From positions 124,001-188,000 of the forward strand of contig NZ_JAHTLF010000015.1 of assembly GCF_024614185.1 (NCBI RefSeq): a stretch of DNA of 64,000 bases. The letters run 5' to 3'. This stretch comes from Nocardioides carbamazepini. GTDB taxonomy: Bacteria > Actinomycetota > Actinomycetes > Propionibacteriales > Nocardioidaceae. Shown here one piece after another: positions 55,436 to 63,856 of this stretch. The notes beneath the pieces were generated by a model. It ran no database searches, was not told the DNA's origin, and was given only the letters and a program-made list of their open reading frames with translations. Position 1 is the first letter of the stretch, and each line of letters begins with the position of its first letter. The translations under genes and the position numbers were made by a program.

Positions 55436-56633
55436 GAGGTTCGCGGGGCAGGCCGAGCACGCGCTCGGCGAGGATGTTGCGCTGGATCTCGTCGCTGCCG
55501 CCGTAGATCGTGTCGGCGCGCGAGAAGAGGAAGAGACGCTGGTGGTCGTCGAGGTCGTACGGCGTCGCGGACTGCCGCGCGAGGAGGCCGTCGCGCCCGG
55601 CGACGTCCATCGCCACCTCGCCCAGCGTCCGGTGCCAGCCGGCCCAGGCGAGCTTGAAGATCGACCCCGCTCCCCCTCCCGCGGCGGAGTCCTGGCCGCC
55701 TTCGACGAGGGCGAGCGCGCGCAGGGCGTAGCTGCGGATCACGGCGAGCTCGGCCTTGAGCGCGGCGAGCCGGTCGCGCACGACCGGGTCGTCGATCGAG
55801 CCGTTCTGCTTCGCACGGTCGACGACGCTCTCGAGCTCGCGGGCGAAGCCGACGGTCTGGCCGAGGGTGGACACGCCGCGCTCGAAGCCGAGCAGGCCCA
55901 TCGCCACTCCCCAGCCGTGACCGGGCTCGCCGACGACCAGGTCGGCTGCGGTGCGGGCCCCGGTGAAGAAGACCTCGTTGAACTCGGATCCACCGGTCAG
56001 CTGCTCGATCGGGCGCACCTCGACGCCGTCCTGGCGCAGCGGTACCAGGAGGAACGAGAGCCCGTGGTGGCGGGCCGAGCCCGGGTCCGTGCGGGCCACG
56101 ACGAAGCACCAGTCGGAGAGGTGGGCGAGCGAGGTCCACACCTTCTGCCCGTCGACCACCCACTCGCCGGTCGACTCGTCGCGGCGGGCCCGGGTCTGCA
56201 CGTTGGCGAGATCGGAGCCGGCGCCGGGCTCGGAGTAGCCCTGCGCCCACAGCTCGCGAACCGCGACGATCTCGGGCAGGAACCGCTGCTGCTGCCGGGG
56301 TGTGCCGAAGGCGATGAGCGTCGGGCCGAGCAGCTGCTCGCCGAGGTGGTTGACGCCGGCCGGAGCGTTCGACCGTGCGTACTCCTCGTGGAAGATCACC
56401 TGCTGCCACAGCGAGAGTCCGCGGCCTCCGTGCTCCTTCGGCCAGCCGACGGCGGTCCAGCCGTGCTCGGCGAGGTGCTGGTTCCACGCGAGCCGCTCGT
56501 CGTGCGCCTCGTGCTCCCGCCCCGGCCCGCCCAGGCCGCGGAGCGTGGCCCACTCACCGGCCAGGTGGTCGCCCAGCCATTCCCGGATCTCGGCGCGGAA
56601 CGCGCGGTCCTCGGACCCCTCGGTGAGGTTCAT
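55416..56633 (-). CDS. fadE30: C/D-ring acyl-CoA dehydrogenase FadE30
   Basis: FadE30 dehydrogenates the propionyl side chain of 5OH-HIP-CoA. The 405-aa ACAD has GYSEPGAGSDLANVQT, VDGQKVWTSLAHLSDW, LLGFERG with the candidate catalytic acid, and GGSDEIQRNILAERVLGL. The ATG at 56633 follows TAGAGT by seven bases with no ribosome binding site, so leaderless translation is likely. A perfect KstR2 box lies 17 bp upstream, shared with divergent fadE31. Its 3' end is inside an inverted-repeat element. Confidence 0.9.
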   Translation of the reverse strand: MNLTEGSEDRAFRAEIREWLGDHLAGEWATLRGLGGPGREHEAHDERLAWNQHLAEHGWTAVGWPKEHGGRGLSLWQQVIFHEEYARSNAPAGVNHLGEQLLGPTLIAFGTPRQQQRFLPEIVAVRELWAQGYSEPGAGSDLANVQTRARRDESTGEWVVDGQKVWTSLAHLSDWCFVVARTDPGSARHHGLSFLLVPLRQDGVEVRPIEQLTGGSEFNEVFFTGARTAADLVVGEPGHGWGVAMGLLGFERGVSTLGQTVGFARELESVVDRAKQNGSIDDPVVRDRLAALKAELAVIRSYALRALALVEGGQDSAAGGGAGSIFKLAWAGWHRTLGEVAMDVAGRDGLLARQSATPYDLDDHQRLFLFSRADTIYGGSDEIQRNILAERVLGLPREPRGASNG

Positions 56634-56644
56634 GGCTGGTACTC

Positions 56645-56664
56645 TACCAAGCAAGTGCTTGGTA
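56645..56664. promoter_or_regulatory. KstR2 box, fadE30/fadE31 intergenic region
   Basis: Arms TACCAAGC and GCTTGGTA flank AAGT. The inner AGCAAGTGCTTGGT (56650-56663) matches AnCAAGnnCTTGnT at every fixed base. It controls the divergent fadE30 and fadE31 operons. Confidence 0.9.
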
Positions 56665-56722
56665 CGGTAACCATCCGGCGCACGTGTGCCGATCCCCACG
56701 CCGATGAGGAACGCGAACTGAC

Positions 56723-57868
56723 ATGGATCTCCAACTGAGCGAGTCGGAGCTGGCCTTCCAGGCCGAGGCCCGCGCCTGGCTGAGCGCCAACGTGCCGGCC
56801 GGGCCGCTGCCGTCCCTCGACACCCCGGACGGCTTCCGGCTCCACCAGGAGTGGGAGGCGAGGCTCGCCGCCGACCGCTGGTCGGTCGTGTCGTGGCCGG
56901 CGGACCACCACGGCCGCGAGGCGTCCCTCGTGGAGTGGGTCGTCTTCGAGGAGGAGTACTACCGCGCCGGCGCGCCCCTCCGGGTCTCGCAGAACGGCAT
57001 CTTCCTGCTCGCGCCGATCATCTTCGAGCACGGCACACCCGAGCAGCAGGCCCGCTTCCTGCCGACCATGGCGACCGGGGAGCGGATCTGGGCCCAGTGC
57101 TGGAGCGAGCCGGAGGCGGGCTCGGACCTCGCCTCGCTGAGGTCCACGGCACGTCGCGACGACGCTCGCGGCGGCTGGGTCCTCAACGGCCAGAAGATCT
57201 GGTGCTCACGCGCCGCGCTCGCGCACTGGGGCTTCGGCCTCTTCCGCAGCGACCCGGACGCCCAGAAGCACGCGGGCCTGACGTACTTCCTCTTCCCGCT
57301 CGACGCCGCGGGCGTCACCGTCCGCCCGATCGCCCAGCTCGACGGCGAGGCCGGCTTCGCCGAGGTCTTCTTCGACGACGTGTTCGTGCCGGATGCCGAC
57401 GTGCTCGGCGCGCCCGGCGACGGCTGGCGGGTCGCGATGAGCACCGCCGGCAACGAGCGCGGCCTCTCGCTGCGCTCCCCCGGCCGGTTCACCGCCGCCG
57501 CCGACCGGCTGCTGGCGCTGTACGACGAGCGGCCGGACCCCCGCGTCGCCGACCGCGTCGTCGACGCCTGGCTGAAGGCCGAGGCCTACCGCCTCTACAC
57601 CTGGGGCACGGTGACGAGTCTGCGCGACGGCGGCGACGTCGGTGCGGCGGGCTCGGTCAACAAGGTGTGGTGGAGCGAGCTCGACGTCGCCCTCCACGAG
57701 ACCGCCCTCGACCTGCTCGGCCCCGAGGCCGAGATCGAGTCGGCCTGGCTCGACGGCTACACCTTCTCGCTGTCCGGCCCGATCTACGCCGGCACCAACG
57801 AGATCCAGCGCAACATCATCGCGGAGCGGATCCTGGGCCTGCCCCGCGAGGCGAAGGGAAGCCGGTGA
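56723..57868 (+). CDS. fadE31: C/D-ring acyl-CoA dehydrogenase FadE31
   Basis: The 381-aa ACAD has CWSEPEAGSDLASLRS, LNGQKIWCSRAALAH, TAGNERGLSL and GGTNEIQRNI-type C-terminus (AGTNEIQRNIIAERILG). FadE31-FadE32-FadE33 are listed in the KstR2 regulon of M. tuberculosis (Rv3562-Rv3564); this order is retained. FadE31 and FadE32 are thought to form a heteromeric enzyme. Transcribed divergently from fadE30 across the KstR2 box. Confidence 0.9.
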   Translation: MDLQLSESELAFQAEARAWLSANVPAGPLPSLDTPDGFRLHQEWEARLAADRWSVVSWPADHHGREASLVEWVVFEEEYYRAGAPLRVSQNGIFLLAPIIFEHGTPEQQARFLPTMATGERIWAQCWSEPEAGSDLASLRSTARRDDARGGWVLNGQKIWCSRAALAHWGFGLFRSDPDAQKHAGLTYFLFPLDAAGVTVRPIAQLDGEAGFAEVFFDDVFVPDADVLGAPGDGWRVAMSTAGNERGLSLRSPGRFTAAADRLLALYDERPDPRVADRVVDAWLKAEAYRLYTWGTVTSLRDGGDVGAAGSVNKVWWSELDVALHETALDLLGPEAEIESAWLDGYTFSLSGPIYAGTNEIQRNIIAERILGLPREAKGSR

Positions 57869-57957
57869 CCAAGGTGACGGCAACGACCCACCGCACCCTC
57901 CCGGGTGTACTGAGCCTCGCGCACCAGCACAGTGAGGCGAAGGGAGATCAACAGTGA
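57865..57957 (+). CDS. Possible 30-aa coupled short ORF between fadE31 and fadE32
   Basis: A GTG at 57865 overlaps the fadE31 stop (GTGA), and the frame runs 30 codons to a TGA that overlaps the fadE32 GTG. It would fill the 85-bp gap by translational coupling. The peptide (beginning MTKVTATTHRTL) is not recognised, and coding status is uncertain. Confidence 0.3.
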   Translation: MTKVTATTHRTLPGVLSLAHQHSEAKGDQQ

Positions 57958-58895
57958 AGTTCGAGCTCACCACCGACCAGCAGGACTTCGCGGCCTCGCT
58001 GGAGTCGCTCCTGGCGGCCGCCGACACGGTCACCGTCGCCCGCGCCTGGGCCGAGGGCGACCACGGCCCCGGGCTGCGGCTGTGGCAGCGGCTCGCGGAC
58101 CAGGGCGTGACCGCCCTGCTCGTCCCCGAGGACGCCGACGGCATGGGGGCGACCCCGGTCGAGCTGGTCGTCGCGTTCGAGGCGCTCGGCCGGCATGCCG
58201 TCCCCGGGCCCTGGGTCGAGGCCGCGGCCTACCTGGCCACCGAGCTGTCCGGAGAGGCCCGGACGGCCATCGCCGCCGGGGCGGTCGCGACCCTCGCCGT
58301 CGCTCCCCACACGCCGTACGCGCTGGACGCCGATGCTGCCGACCGCGTCTACCTGGCCGGCAGCGACGGCGTGCGCACGGCCACCGTGGGCGAGCCGCGC
58401 CCGTCGGTCGACCGGACCCGCCGGCTGTTCACGCTCGCCGCGGGACCGGTGCACGACACGGCCGACCGGTCGCGGGAGGCCTTCGACCTCGCCGTCCTCG
58501 CGACCTCCGCCCAGCTCCTGGGCGCGGGCGAGCGGGTGCTCGCCGACGCCGTGACGTACGTCAAGCAGCGCAAGCAGTTCGGCCGCGAGATCGGCTCCTA
58601 CCAGGCGATCAAGCACAAGCTCGCCGACGTGCGCATCGCGCTCGACTTCGCCCGTCCGCTGGTGTTCGGCGCCGCCCTCGACCCGACCCCGCGGGCGGTG
58701 TCCGCGGCCAAGGTCGCGTGCGCCGACGCGGCCTATCTCGCCTCCCGCACCGGCCTGCAGGTGCACGGCGCGATCGGCTACACCCAGGAGTTCGACCTGA
58801 GCATCTGGATCACCAAGATCCGCGCGCTGGTCACGGCCTGGGGCACGCCCGGCTTCCACCGCGCCCGCATCCTCGAGACGCTGCGGAGCGCATGA
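57954..58895 (+). CDS. fadE32: C/D-ring acyl-CoA dehydrogenase FadE32
   Basis: The 313-aa short ACAD begins MKFELTTDQQDFAAS and has the family's C-terminal KQRKQFGREIGSYQAIKH and HGAIGYTQEFDLSIW segments. It lacks a complete FAD-binding middle domain, as expected for the small subunit of a steroid ACAD heteromer with FadE31. GGGAGA precedes the GTG start; the stop overlaps fadE33 (ATGA). Confidence 0.88.
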   Translation: MKFELTTDQQDFAASLESLLAAADTVTVARAWAEGDHGPGLRLWQRLADQGVTALLVPEDADGMGATPVELVVAFEALGRHAVPGPWVEAAAYLATELSGEARTAIAAGAVATLAVAPHTPYALDADAADRVYLAGSDGVRTATVGEPRPSVDRTRRLFTLAAGPVHDTADRSREAFDLAVLATSAQLLGAGERVLADAVTYVKQRKQFGREIGSYQAIKHKLADVRIALDFARPLVFGAALDPTPRAVSAAKVACADAAYLASRTGLQVHGAIGYTQEFDLSIWITKIRALVTAWGTPGFHRARILETLRSA

Positions 58896-59887
58896 TGCGG
58901 TTCGAGCTGAGCGAGGAGCAGGCCGAGCTGGCGGCGACCGTGCGCGGCCTGCTCGCCAAGCGCGCCGACTCCCTCGCGGTCCGCACGGCGTCCACCGCCG
59001 AGACCGGCCACGACCCGGCCCTCTGGTCGGTGCTGTGCGAGCAGATCGGCGTGGCGGCGCTCGCCGTCCCGGAGGCGTACGACGGGGTCGGGGCGAGCTT
59101 CTTCGAGACGGCCGTGGTGCTCGAGGAGCTCGGCGCCACGTTCGCCCCGAGCCCGCTCCTCGCGACCACCGTCGCCACGGAGGCGCTGCTGGCCGGCGCG
59201 ACCGAGGACGCCAAGCAGCGGCTCCTGCCCCGCATCGCGACGGGCGAGATCGCGACGATCGCACTGGACGACGAGCCCGTCCTCGACGGTGACCGCGCGG
59301 CCATCGTGCTCACCGTGCGTGGTGACGAGCTGGTGGAGGTGACCGGGGCGGTCGCGACCTGGGTCGAGTCGATGGACCAGAGCGTCCGGCTCGCCCGGCT
59401 CGACCTGTCCGGCGCGGAGCTCGCGGTGATCGGCGACGGCGCCGCCGCCCGGGCGCGGGCCGAGCTGGTGGGCGGCGCGGCCGTGACCGCTCTCGCCGTC
59501 GGCCTGGCGGACCGCGCCCTGCGGATGACGGTCGACTACAGCAAGGAGCGCGTCCAGTTCGGCCGCCCGATCGGCTCCTTCCAGGCGCTCAAGCACCGCA
59601 TGGCCGACGTGCTGGCGCGGGTCGAGATGTCCCGCTCGGCCAGCTGGGCGGCGTCCTACGCCGTCGCGGACCCGGAGTCGGATCCCGCGGAGGCCGCGTT
59701 CCTGACGCACGCCGCGGCGTCGTACGCCCTGGAGACCGCCGCCCTGGCGGCCGGCGAGTGCGTCCAGCTGCACGGCGGCATCGCGATCACCTGGGAGCAC
59801 GACGCCCACCTGGTGTTCAAGCGCGCGCACGCGCTCGGCCAGCTCTACGGCGCGCCGCACCGGCACCGGGCGGCCATCGAGCTGTGA
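58892..59887 (+). CDS. fadE33: C/D-ring acyl-CoA dehydrogenase FadE33
   Basis: The 331-aa short ACAD begins MMRFELSEEQAELAA and shows KERVQFGRPIGSFQALKHR and LHGGIAITWEHDAHLV. It is similar to FadE32 in layout. The start overlaps the fadE32 stop; a second ATG at 58895 is in frame. End of the KstR2-type operon: only 34 bp separate it from the convergent protease gene, with a short direct repeat GAGCTGTGAGCCCCG and no clear hairpin. Confidence 0.88.
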   Translation: MMRFELSEEQAELAATVRGLLAKRADSLAVRTASTAETGHDPALWSVLCEQIGVAALAVPEAYDGVGASFFETAVVLEELGATFAPSPLLATTVATEALLAGATEDAKQRLLPRIATGEIATIALDDEPVLDGDRAAIVLTVRGDELVEVTGAVATWVESMDQSVRLARLDLSGAELAVIGDGAAARARAELVGGAAVTALAVGLADRALRMTVDYSKERVQFGRPIGSFQALKHRMADVLARVEMSRSASWAASYAVADPESDPAEAAFLTHAAASYALETAALAAGECVQLHGGIAITWEHDAHLVFKRAHALGQLYGAPHRHRAAIEL

Positions 59888-59921
59888 GCCCCGAGCTGTG
59901 AGCCCCGGGCTGAGCCGGCGC

Positions 59922-61277
59922 TCAGCCCACGGGACTCGTGCAGCGGGTGGCGCTCACCACGGCCGGCGTGCGATCCAGCGGCAGCGGACACGGCAGGACC
60001 GTCACCACCACGGGCTTGCTGTGCTTCCTGCCCTTCCTCACCTTGATCCGGTACCACCGGGTCCCCGGCGAGAGGGCCTGGGTCACCACCGCGCCACCGC
60101 CGCGGGTCCGCACCGTGCCGACCCGCTGCCACGGCCCGGACGGCACCGTCCGGACCTGGAGCACGACCTTGCGCACCCGCCGGGTCGTCGCGATCAGCTG
60201 GTAGCTCTCGCCGAAGCCCACGGCGCTCGCCGTCGCGGTCAGCCGGAGCCGCGGCTTGCGCCCCTTCTGCGGGCGGTGGTCGAGGAGGCGCCCCGCGACC
60301 GGGCGCACAGCGGTCCGGGCGGCCGCGAGCAGACTCTCGATCGATGAGTCGAAGGGCGTCGCCAGCAGCACCGACCGCCCCTCGATCAGCCGTGAGGTGA
60401 CCGCCCAGATGAAGCCGGTGTCGGCACTCGCCATCCGGAGGAACCACGGGCCGCCGCTCGATCCCTGGTTCATCGGGCAGGACAGCTGGGCATCGGTGCT
60501 CTGCGGCAGCGGGGTGGACGAGCCCGTGCACTCGTGCCGCGTCAGGCCGTCGTACGGCGGCTCGGCGGGCCAACCCACGATCCGTACGCCGTCCTCCCGC
60601 GCCGGGTAGTTCCAGGCCAGGCCGTTGCCGCCGACGACGTCCACCAGGTTCCGCCCGTTCAGCGGCGCCACCGTGATCATCCCCTGGTCGCGCGCGAACG
60701 CGTCGCACTGCTGGATCCACTCGCTGTGCGTCACCGCGTGCGTGCCGACCCAGGAGCCGAAGGGCGCCGCGCGCTGGTCGTAGCCGGGGACGAAGAGGAA
60801 GTTCGTGAAGTACGTGCCGGCGCGGCAGCCGAGGACCGTCGAGACCCCACCGGAGTTCACACAGTGTCCGGCGGTCACGACGAGGTTCCGCTCGGGCGTG
60901 TTCACGGCCGCGGCGGAGCAGACGTAGGTCGACGCCCCCTGGCTGAAGAACAGCTTGCCCGTGCTCCGTGGGCTCGGGTCGGCTGCGGCGGGCGCCCGCG
61001 CGGACGGCGCTCCCGTCACCCGCGGTGTCGTCGCGGGCAGCGGCTCCCCGGCCGGGTCGAGGTCGAGCGGCACCGCCTCCCGCATCCGCTCCGGCGTCCA
61101 GAAGGCGCGCACGCCCTGGTGGGTCAGCGCGTGCACCACCGGCTCCGGCGCCCGGACGCCCGGCGGCGTCGGTGTCGGGTCCGCTCGGGCCGCCGGAGCC
61201 GTCACGGACAGCCCGGCCGCCAGCCCGGCGGCCAGGGCGGTCGTCACGACCACCCCGAGCGACCTGCGCATCCTCAT
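59922..61277 (-). CDS. Secreted trypsin-like serine protease
   Basis: The 451-aa protein has a signal peptide (RRSLGVVVTTALAAGLAAG, cleavage near ARA). The catalytic His is in VVTAGHC, Asp probably in DQGMITVAP, and Ser in NQGSSGGPWF. Several Cys pairs flank the active site. The C-terminal ~130 residues form a basic beta-rich domain (SYQLIATTRRVRKVVLQVR) that is not part of the protease fold. An N-terminal propeptide is likely. It interrupts the steroid genes but shows no sign of regulation by KstR. The ATG at 61277 or 61271 is possible. Confidence 0.85.
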   Translation of the reverse strand: MRMRRSLGVVVTTALAAGLAAGLSVTAPAARADPTPTPPGVRAPEPVVHALTHQGVRAFWTPERMREAVPLDLDPAGEPLPATTPRVTGAPSARAPAAADPSPRSTGKLFFSQGASTYVCSAAAVNTPERNLVVTAGHCVNSGGVSTVLGCRAGTYFTNFLFVPGYDQRAAPFGSWVGTHAVTHSEWIQQCDAFARDQGMITVAPLNGRNLVDVVGGNGLAWNYPAREDGVRIVGWPAEPPYDGLTRHECTGSSTPLPQSTDAQLSCPMNQGSSGGPWFLRMASADTGFIWAVTSRLIEGRSVLLATPFDSSIESLLAAARTAVRPVAGRLLDHRPQKGRKPRLRLTATASAVGFGESYQLIATTRRVRKVVLQVRTVPSGPWQRVGTVRTRGGGAVVTQALSPGTRWYRIKVRKGRKHSKPVVVTVLPCPLPLDRTPAVVSATRCTSPVG

Positions 61278-61340
61278 CGATCCCCCCGACCGGCGTCGTC
61301 GTACTCGAGTCAGGGGCTCAACGCACCGCGGTGAGGCAGG

Positions 61341-62027
61341 TCACGAGCCGGTGGTGCGGTAGCGCCCCTTGAAGTAGAGCAGCGGCTCGACGACGGGGGC
61401 GTCGTCGGCGTGGACCTCGAGGTGCTCGACCCGGCCGACCACGATGAAGTGGTCACCACCCTCGTAGACCGCGTGGATCGTGCAGTCCAGGTGGGCGAGG
61501 GTGCCGGCGATGACCGGCGATCCGGTGGACCGCGCGGGCGCCCAGTCGATGCCGGCGAACTTGTCGACGCCCTTGGTCGCCATCTGGCCCGAGACGTGCT
61601 CCTGGTCGGCGGCGAGGACGTTCACGCAGAACCGTCCCGCGCGCTGGATCAACGGCCAGGCCCGCGACGAGCGGGCGGGGATGAAGGTGACCAGCGGGGG
61701 GTCGAGGGAGACGCTCGAGAACGACTGGCAGGTCAGGCCCACCGGCTCGCCGTCGCTCATCGTCGTGATGACGGTGATCCCGGACGCGAAGCAGCCGAGC
61801 ACGTCACGGAACCGACGCGCCGCGGCCTGAGCCTCGGGGTCGTCGTGGACCGCGACCTCCTCGCCCGGACGCAGCTCGAAGTCGACCTCGGCGTCACCGA
61901 GCCAGGACTGGATCAGCTCCGGGTGCGGCCAGGTCGCCCTCGCGTCGGCACTGATCCCTTCGGGGATGCCGCCCGCGGACGGGTCCTGGTTCTCTGCCGG
62001 CACGGCTCCCACGGTAGTGGCCCCCAT
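61341..62027 (-). CDS. hsaB: Flavin reductase component HsaB of 3-HSA hydroxylase
   Basis: HsaB supplies reduced flavin to HsaA, which hydroxylates 3-HSA. The 228-aa protein has the flavin-reductase core FASGITVITT, GLTCQSFSSVSLDPPLV, RFCVNVLAADQEHVSGQMA, DKFAGIDW and CTIHAVYEGGDHFIVVGRVE. The first ~60 residues precede the usual start of the family's fold. The ATG at 62027 is 11 bp after hsaC; there is no strong ribosome binding site, so coupling is likely. Confidence 0.9.
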   Translation of the reverse strand: MGATTVGAVPAENQDPSAGGIPEGISADARATWPHPELIQSWLGDAEVDFELRPGEEVAVHDDPEAQAAARRFRDVLGCFASGITVITTMSDGEPVGLTCQSFSSVSLDPPLVTFIPARSSRAWPLIQRAGRFCVNVLAADQEHVSGQMATKGVDKFAGIDWAPARSTGSPVIAGTLAHLDCTIHAVYEGGDHFIVVGRVEHLEVHADDAPVVEPLLYFKGRYRTTGS

Positions 62028-62038
62028 CGTGACGTCCG

Positions 62039-62938
62039 TCAGCGCCCGCCGCTGAAATCGTGGCCCCAGTACGACACCGCCGTCGACTCCCGCGCGACCC
62101 AGCGGTCGTCGTCCACGGTCATGCCCTCGGTGCCGAACTCGACGTCGAAGCCTCCGGGCGACCTCACGTAGAACGAGATCATCTCGTCGTTCATGTGGCG
62201 CCCGAGCGTCGCCGACAGGGGCGCCTGGTGCTTGCGGACCCGCTCCAGCGCGCGGCCCACGTGGTCGAGCTTGTCGACCTCGAGCATCACGTGCACGCAC
62301 TTGCTGGGGTTGGGCATCGGCAGGAACGCGAGCGAGTGGTGACGCGGGTTCACGCCGAGGAAGCGCAGCCAGACCTTGCTGCCCGGCTCCTTGCCGACGA
62401 ACTCGCCGGGCATGCTCATCGAGTCGCGCAGCCGGAAGCCGAGCACCTCGGTGTAGAACCGCAGCGCCTCCACGTCGTCGAGCACCGGGACGACGATGTG
62501 GCCCATGCCCTGCTCGGCGGTCACGAAGGTCGCGGCGTACGGCGTCACGACGGGACGCGCCTCGTAGGTGATGCCGTGGAACAGCTCGAAGACGTTGTCC
62601 CACGGGTCGCGGAACCGGACCAGCTCCTGCACCCGGCGCTCGTCGAGCTCGGCGGGGGTGCCCTCCTCGAACTCCACGCCGGCCTTCTGCAGGTGCTCGC
62701 GCGCGGCCTGGAGGGCCTGGTGGTCGGCGAGCTCCCAGCCCGTGCAGTCGAGCTGGTCGACGTCACCGGGGAACACGACCAGCCGCGCGGAGACCTCGTC
62801 GATGCGCCAGTACTGGTGCTCGGGGTTCGGGCCGCGGCCCTCGGCCAGGCCGAGAACCTTGCCGGCAAAGGTCTTCCAGGCGCCCAGGTCGGTGCTGGCG
62901 ACCCGGATGTAGCCCATGGACTTGATGTCGATCGACAT
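62039..62938 (-). CDS. hsaC: 3,4-DHSA extradiol dioxygenase HsaC
   Basis: HsaC cleaves the catechol 3,4-DHSA in meta-position, opening ring A. The 299-aa two-domain type I extradiol dioxygenase has iron ligands His147 (GMGHIVV), one of His200/His201 (PRHHSLAF) and Glu267 (FDVEFGTEG). The hsaD stop and its ATG share one base. Order hsaA-hsaD-hsaC-hsaB equals Rv3570c-Rv3567c. Confidence 0.95.
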   Translation of the reverse strand: MSIDIKSMGYIRVASTDLGAWKTFAGKVLGLAEGRGPNPEHQYWRIDEVSARLVVFPGDVDQLDCTGWELADHQALQAAREHLQKAGVEFEEGTPAELDERRVQELVRFRDPWDNVFELFHGITYEARPVVTPYAATFVTAEQGMGHIVVPVLDDVEALRFYTEVLGFRLRDSMSMPGEFVGKEPGSKVWLRFLGVNPRHHSLAFLPMPNPSKCVHVMLEVDKLDHVGRALERVRKHQAPLSATLGRHMNDEMISFYVRSPGGFDVEFGTEGMTVDDDRWVARESTAVSYWGHDFSGGR

Positions 62939-63855
62939 CAGGAGCGCTCCTTGTGACGGTTGAGGAAGTTGACCGTGATCTCGCGGAACTCGTCGGCGGC
63001 CTCGATCTGCGCCCAGTGACCGCAGTTGGGGAAGACGTGCAGCTGCGCCTTCGGGATCAGCTTGAGTGCCGCGAACGCGCCGTCGAGCGGGTTGACCCGG
63101 TCCTCGCGGCCCCAGGTCAGCAGGGTGTGCTTGCGCAGGCGGTGCGCCTCCCGCCAGAGCATCCCGTCCTCGGCGGTCTCCGGGTTCCAGAAGGACATGC
63201 CCATCGAGCGCATCGCGTCCTGCGCGCCGGGGGCCGTCGCGTCGGCGAAGCGCTCCTCGACGAGCTCGTCGGTGACCAGGGCCTGGTTGACGACCATGGT
63301 CGAGATGAAGGCACGCAGGGACTCACGGCTGGGGTGGGCGCCGAAGTCCATCAGCCGCTGCACACCCTCGGTCGGGTCGGCGTGGAAGAGGTTCAGCGAG
63401 AGGCCGCCCGGGCCCATCAGCACCAGCCGGCCCACGCGGTCGGGATGGGTCAGCGCGAGCCGCATCGCCGTACCGCCGCCGAGGCTGTTGCCGAGCAGGT
63501 GGACCTTCTCGATGCCGAGCTCGTCGAGCAGCGCGACGACCGCGTCGGCGGCGAACCGGTAGAAGTTGCCCACCACAGGGGGCTTGTCCGACCCGCCGAA
63601 GCCGGGCTGGTCCACCAGGATCGTGCGGTACTCGGCGGCGAAGCCCGCGAGGGCCGGCCCGAAGTTAGACCAGGACGACGCGCCGGGTCCGCCGCCGTGC
63701 AGCATCACCAGCGGCAGGCGCCCGCTGTCGCTGGTCGAGCCTGTCGAGCCCCCCGCCTCGTAGTAGTTGAGGGTGATCTCGCCGGTCGCCTCGGTCTTCA
63801 CCTGGGCGCTGCGACGCGACGTCTCCTTGAGCTGCTCCACCTCGGGGCCAGCCAT
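62938..63855 (-). CDS. hsaD: 4,9-DSHA hydrolase HsaD
   Basis: HsaD is the C-C-bond hydrolase that splits 4,9-DSHA into HIP and 2-hydroxyhexa-2,4-dienoate. The 305-aa alpha/beta-hydrolase has HGGGPGASSWSNF (oxyanion), the elbow GNSLGGG with Ser124, Asp252 in GREDRVNP, and His280 in NCGHWAQIE. It follows hsaA by one base and overlaps hsaC by one base. Confidence 0.95.
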   Translation of the reverse strand: MAGPEVEQLKETSRRSAQVKTEATGEITLNYYEAGGSTGSTSDSGRLPLVMLHGGGPGASSWSNFGPALAGFAAEYRTILVDQPGFGGSDKPPVVGNFYRFAADAVVALLDELGIEKVHLLGNSLGGGTAMRLALTHPDRVGRLVLMGPGGLSLNLFHADPTEGVQRLMDFGAHPSRESLRAFISTMVVNQALVTDELVEERFADATAPGAQDAMRSMGMSFWNPETAEDGMLWREAHRLRKHTLLTWGREDRVNPLDGAFAALKLIPKAQLHVFPNCGHWAQIEAADEFREITVNFLNRHKERS

Positions 63856-63856
63856 C

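Noticed and set aside
62028..62603. HsaB ORF extended to 62603
   Set aside because: The upstream part overlaps hsaC in another frame and is Arg/Gly-rich antisense-like sequence.
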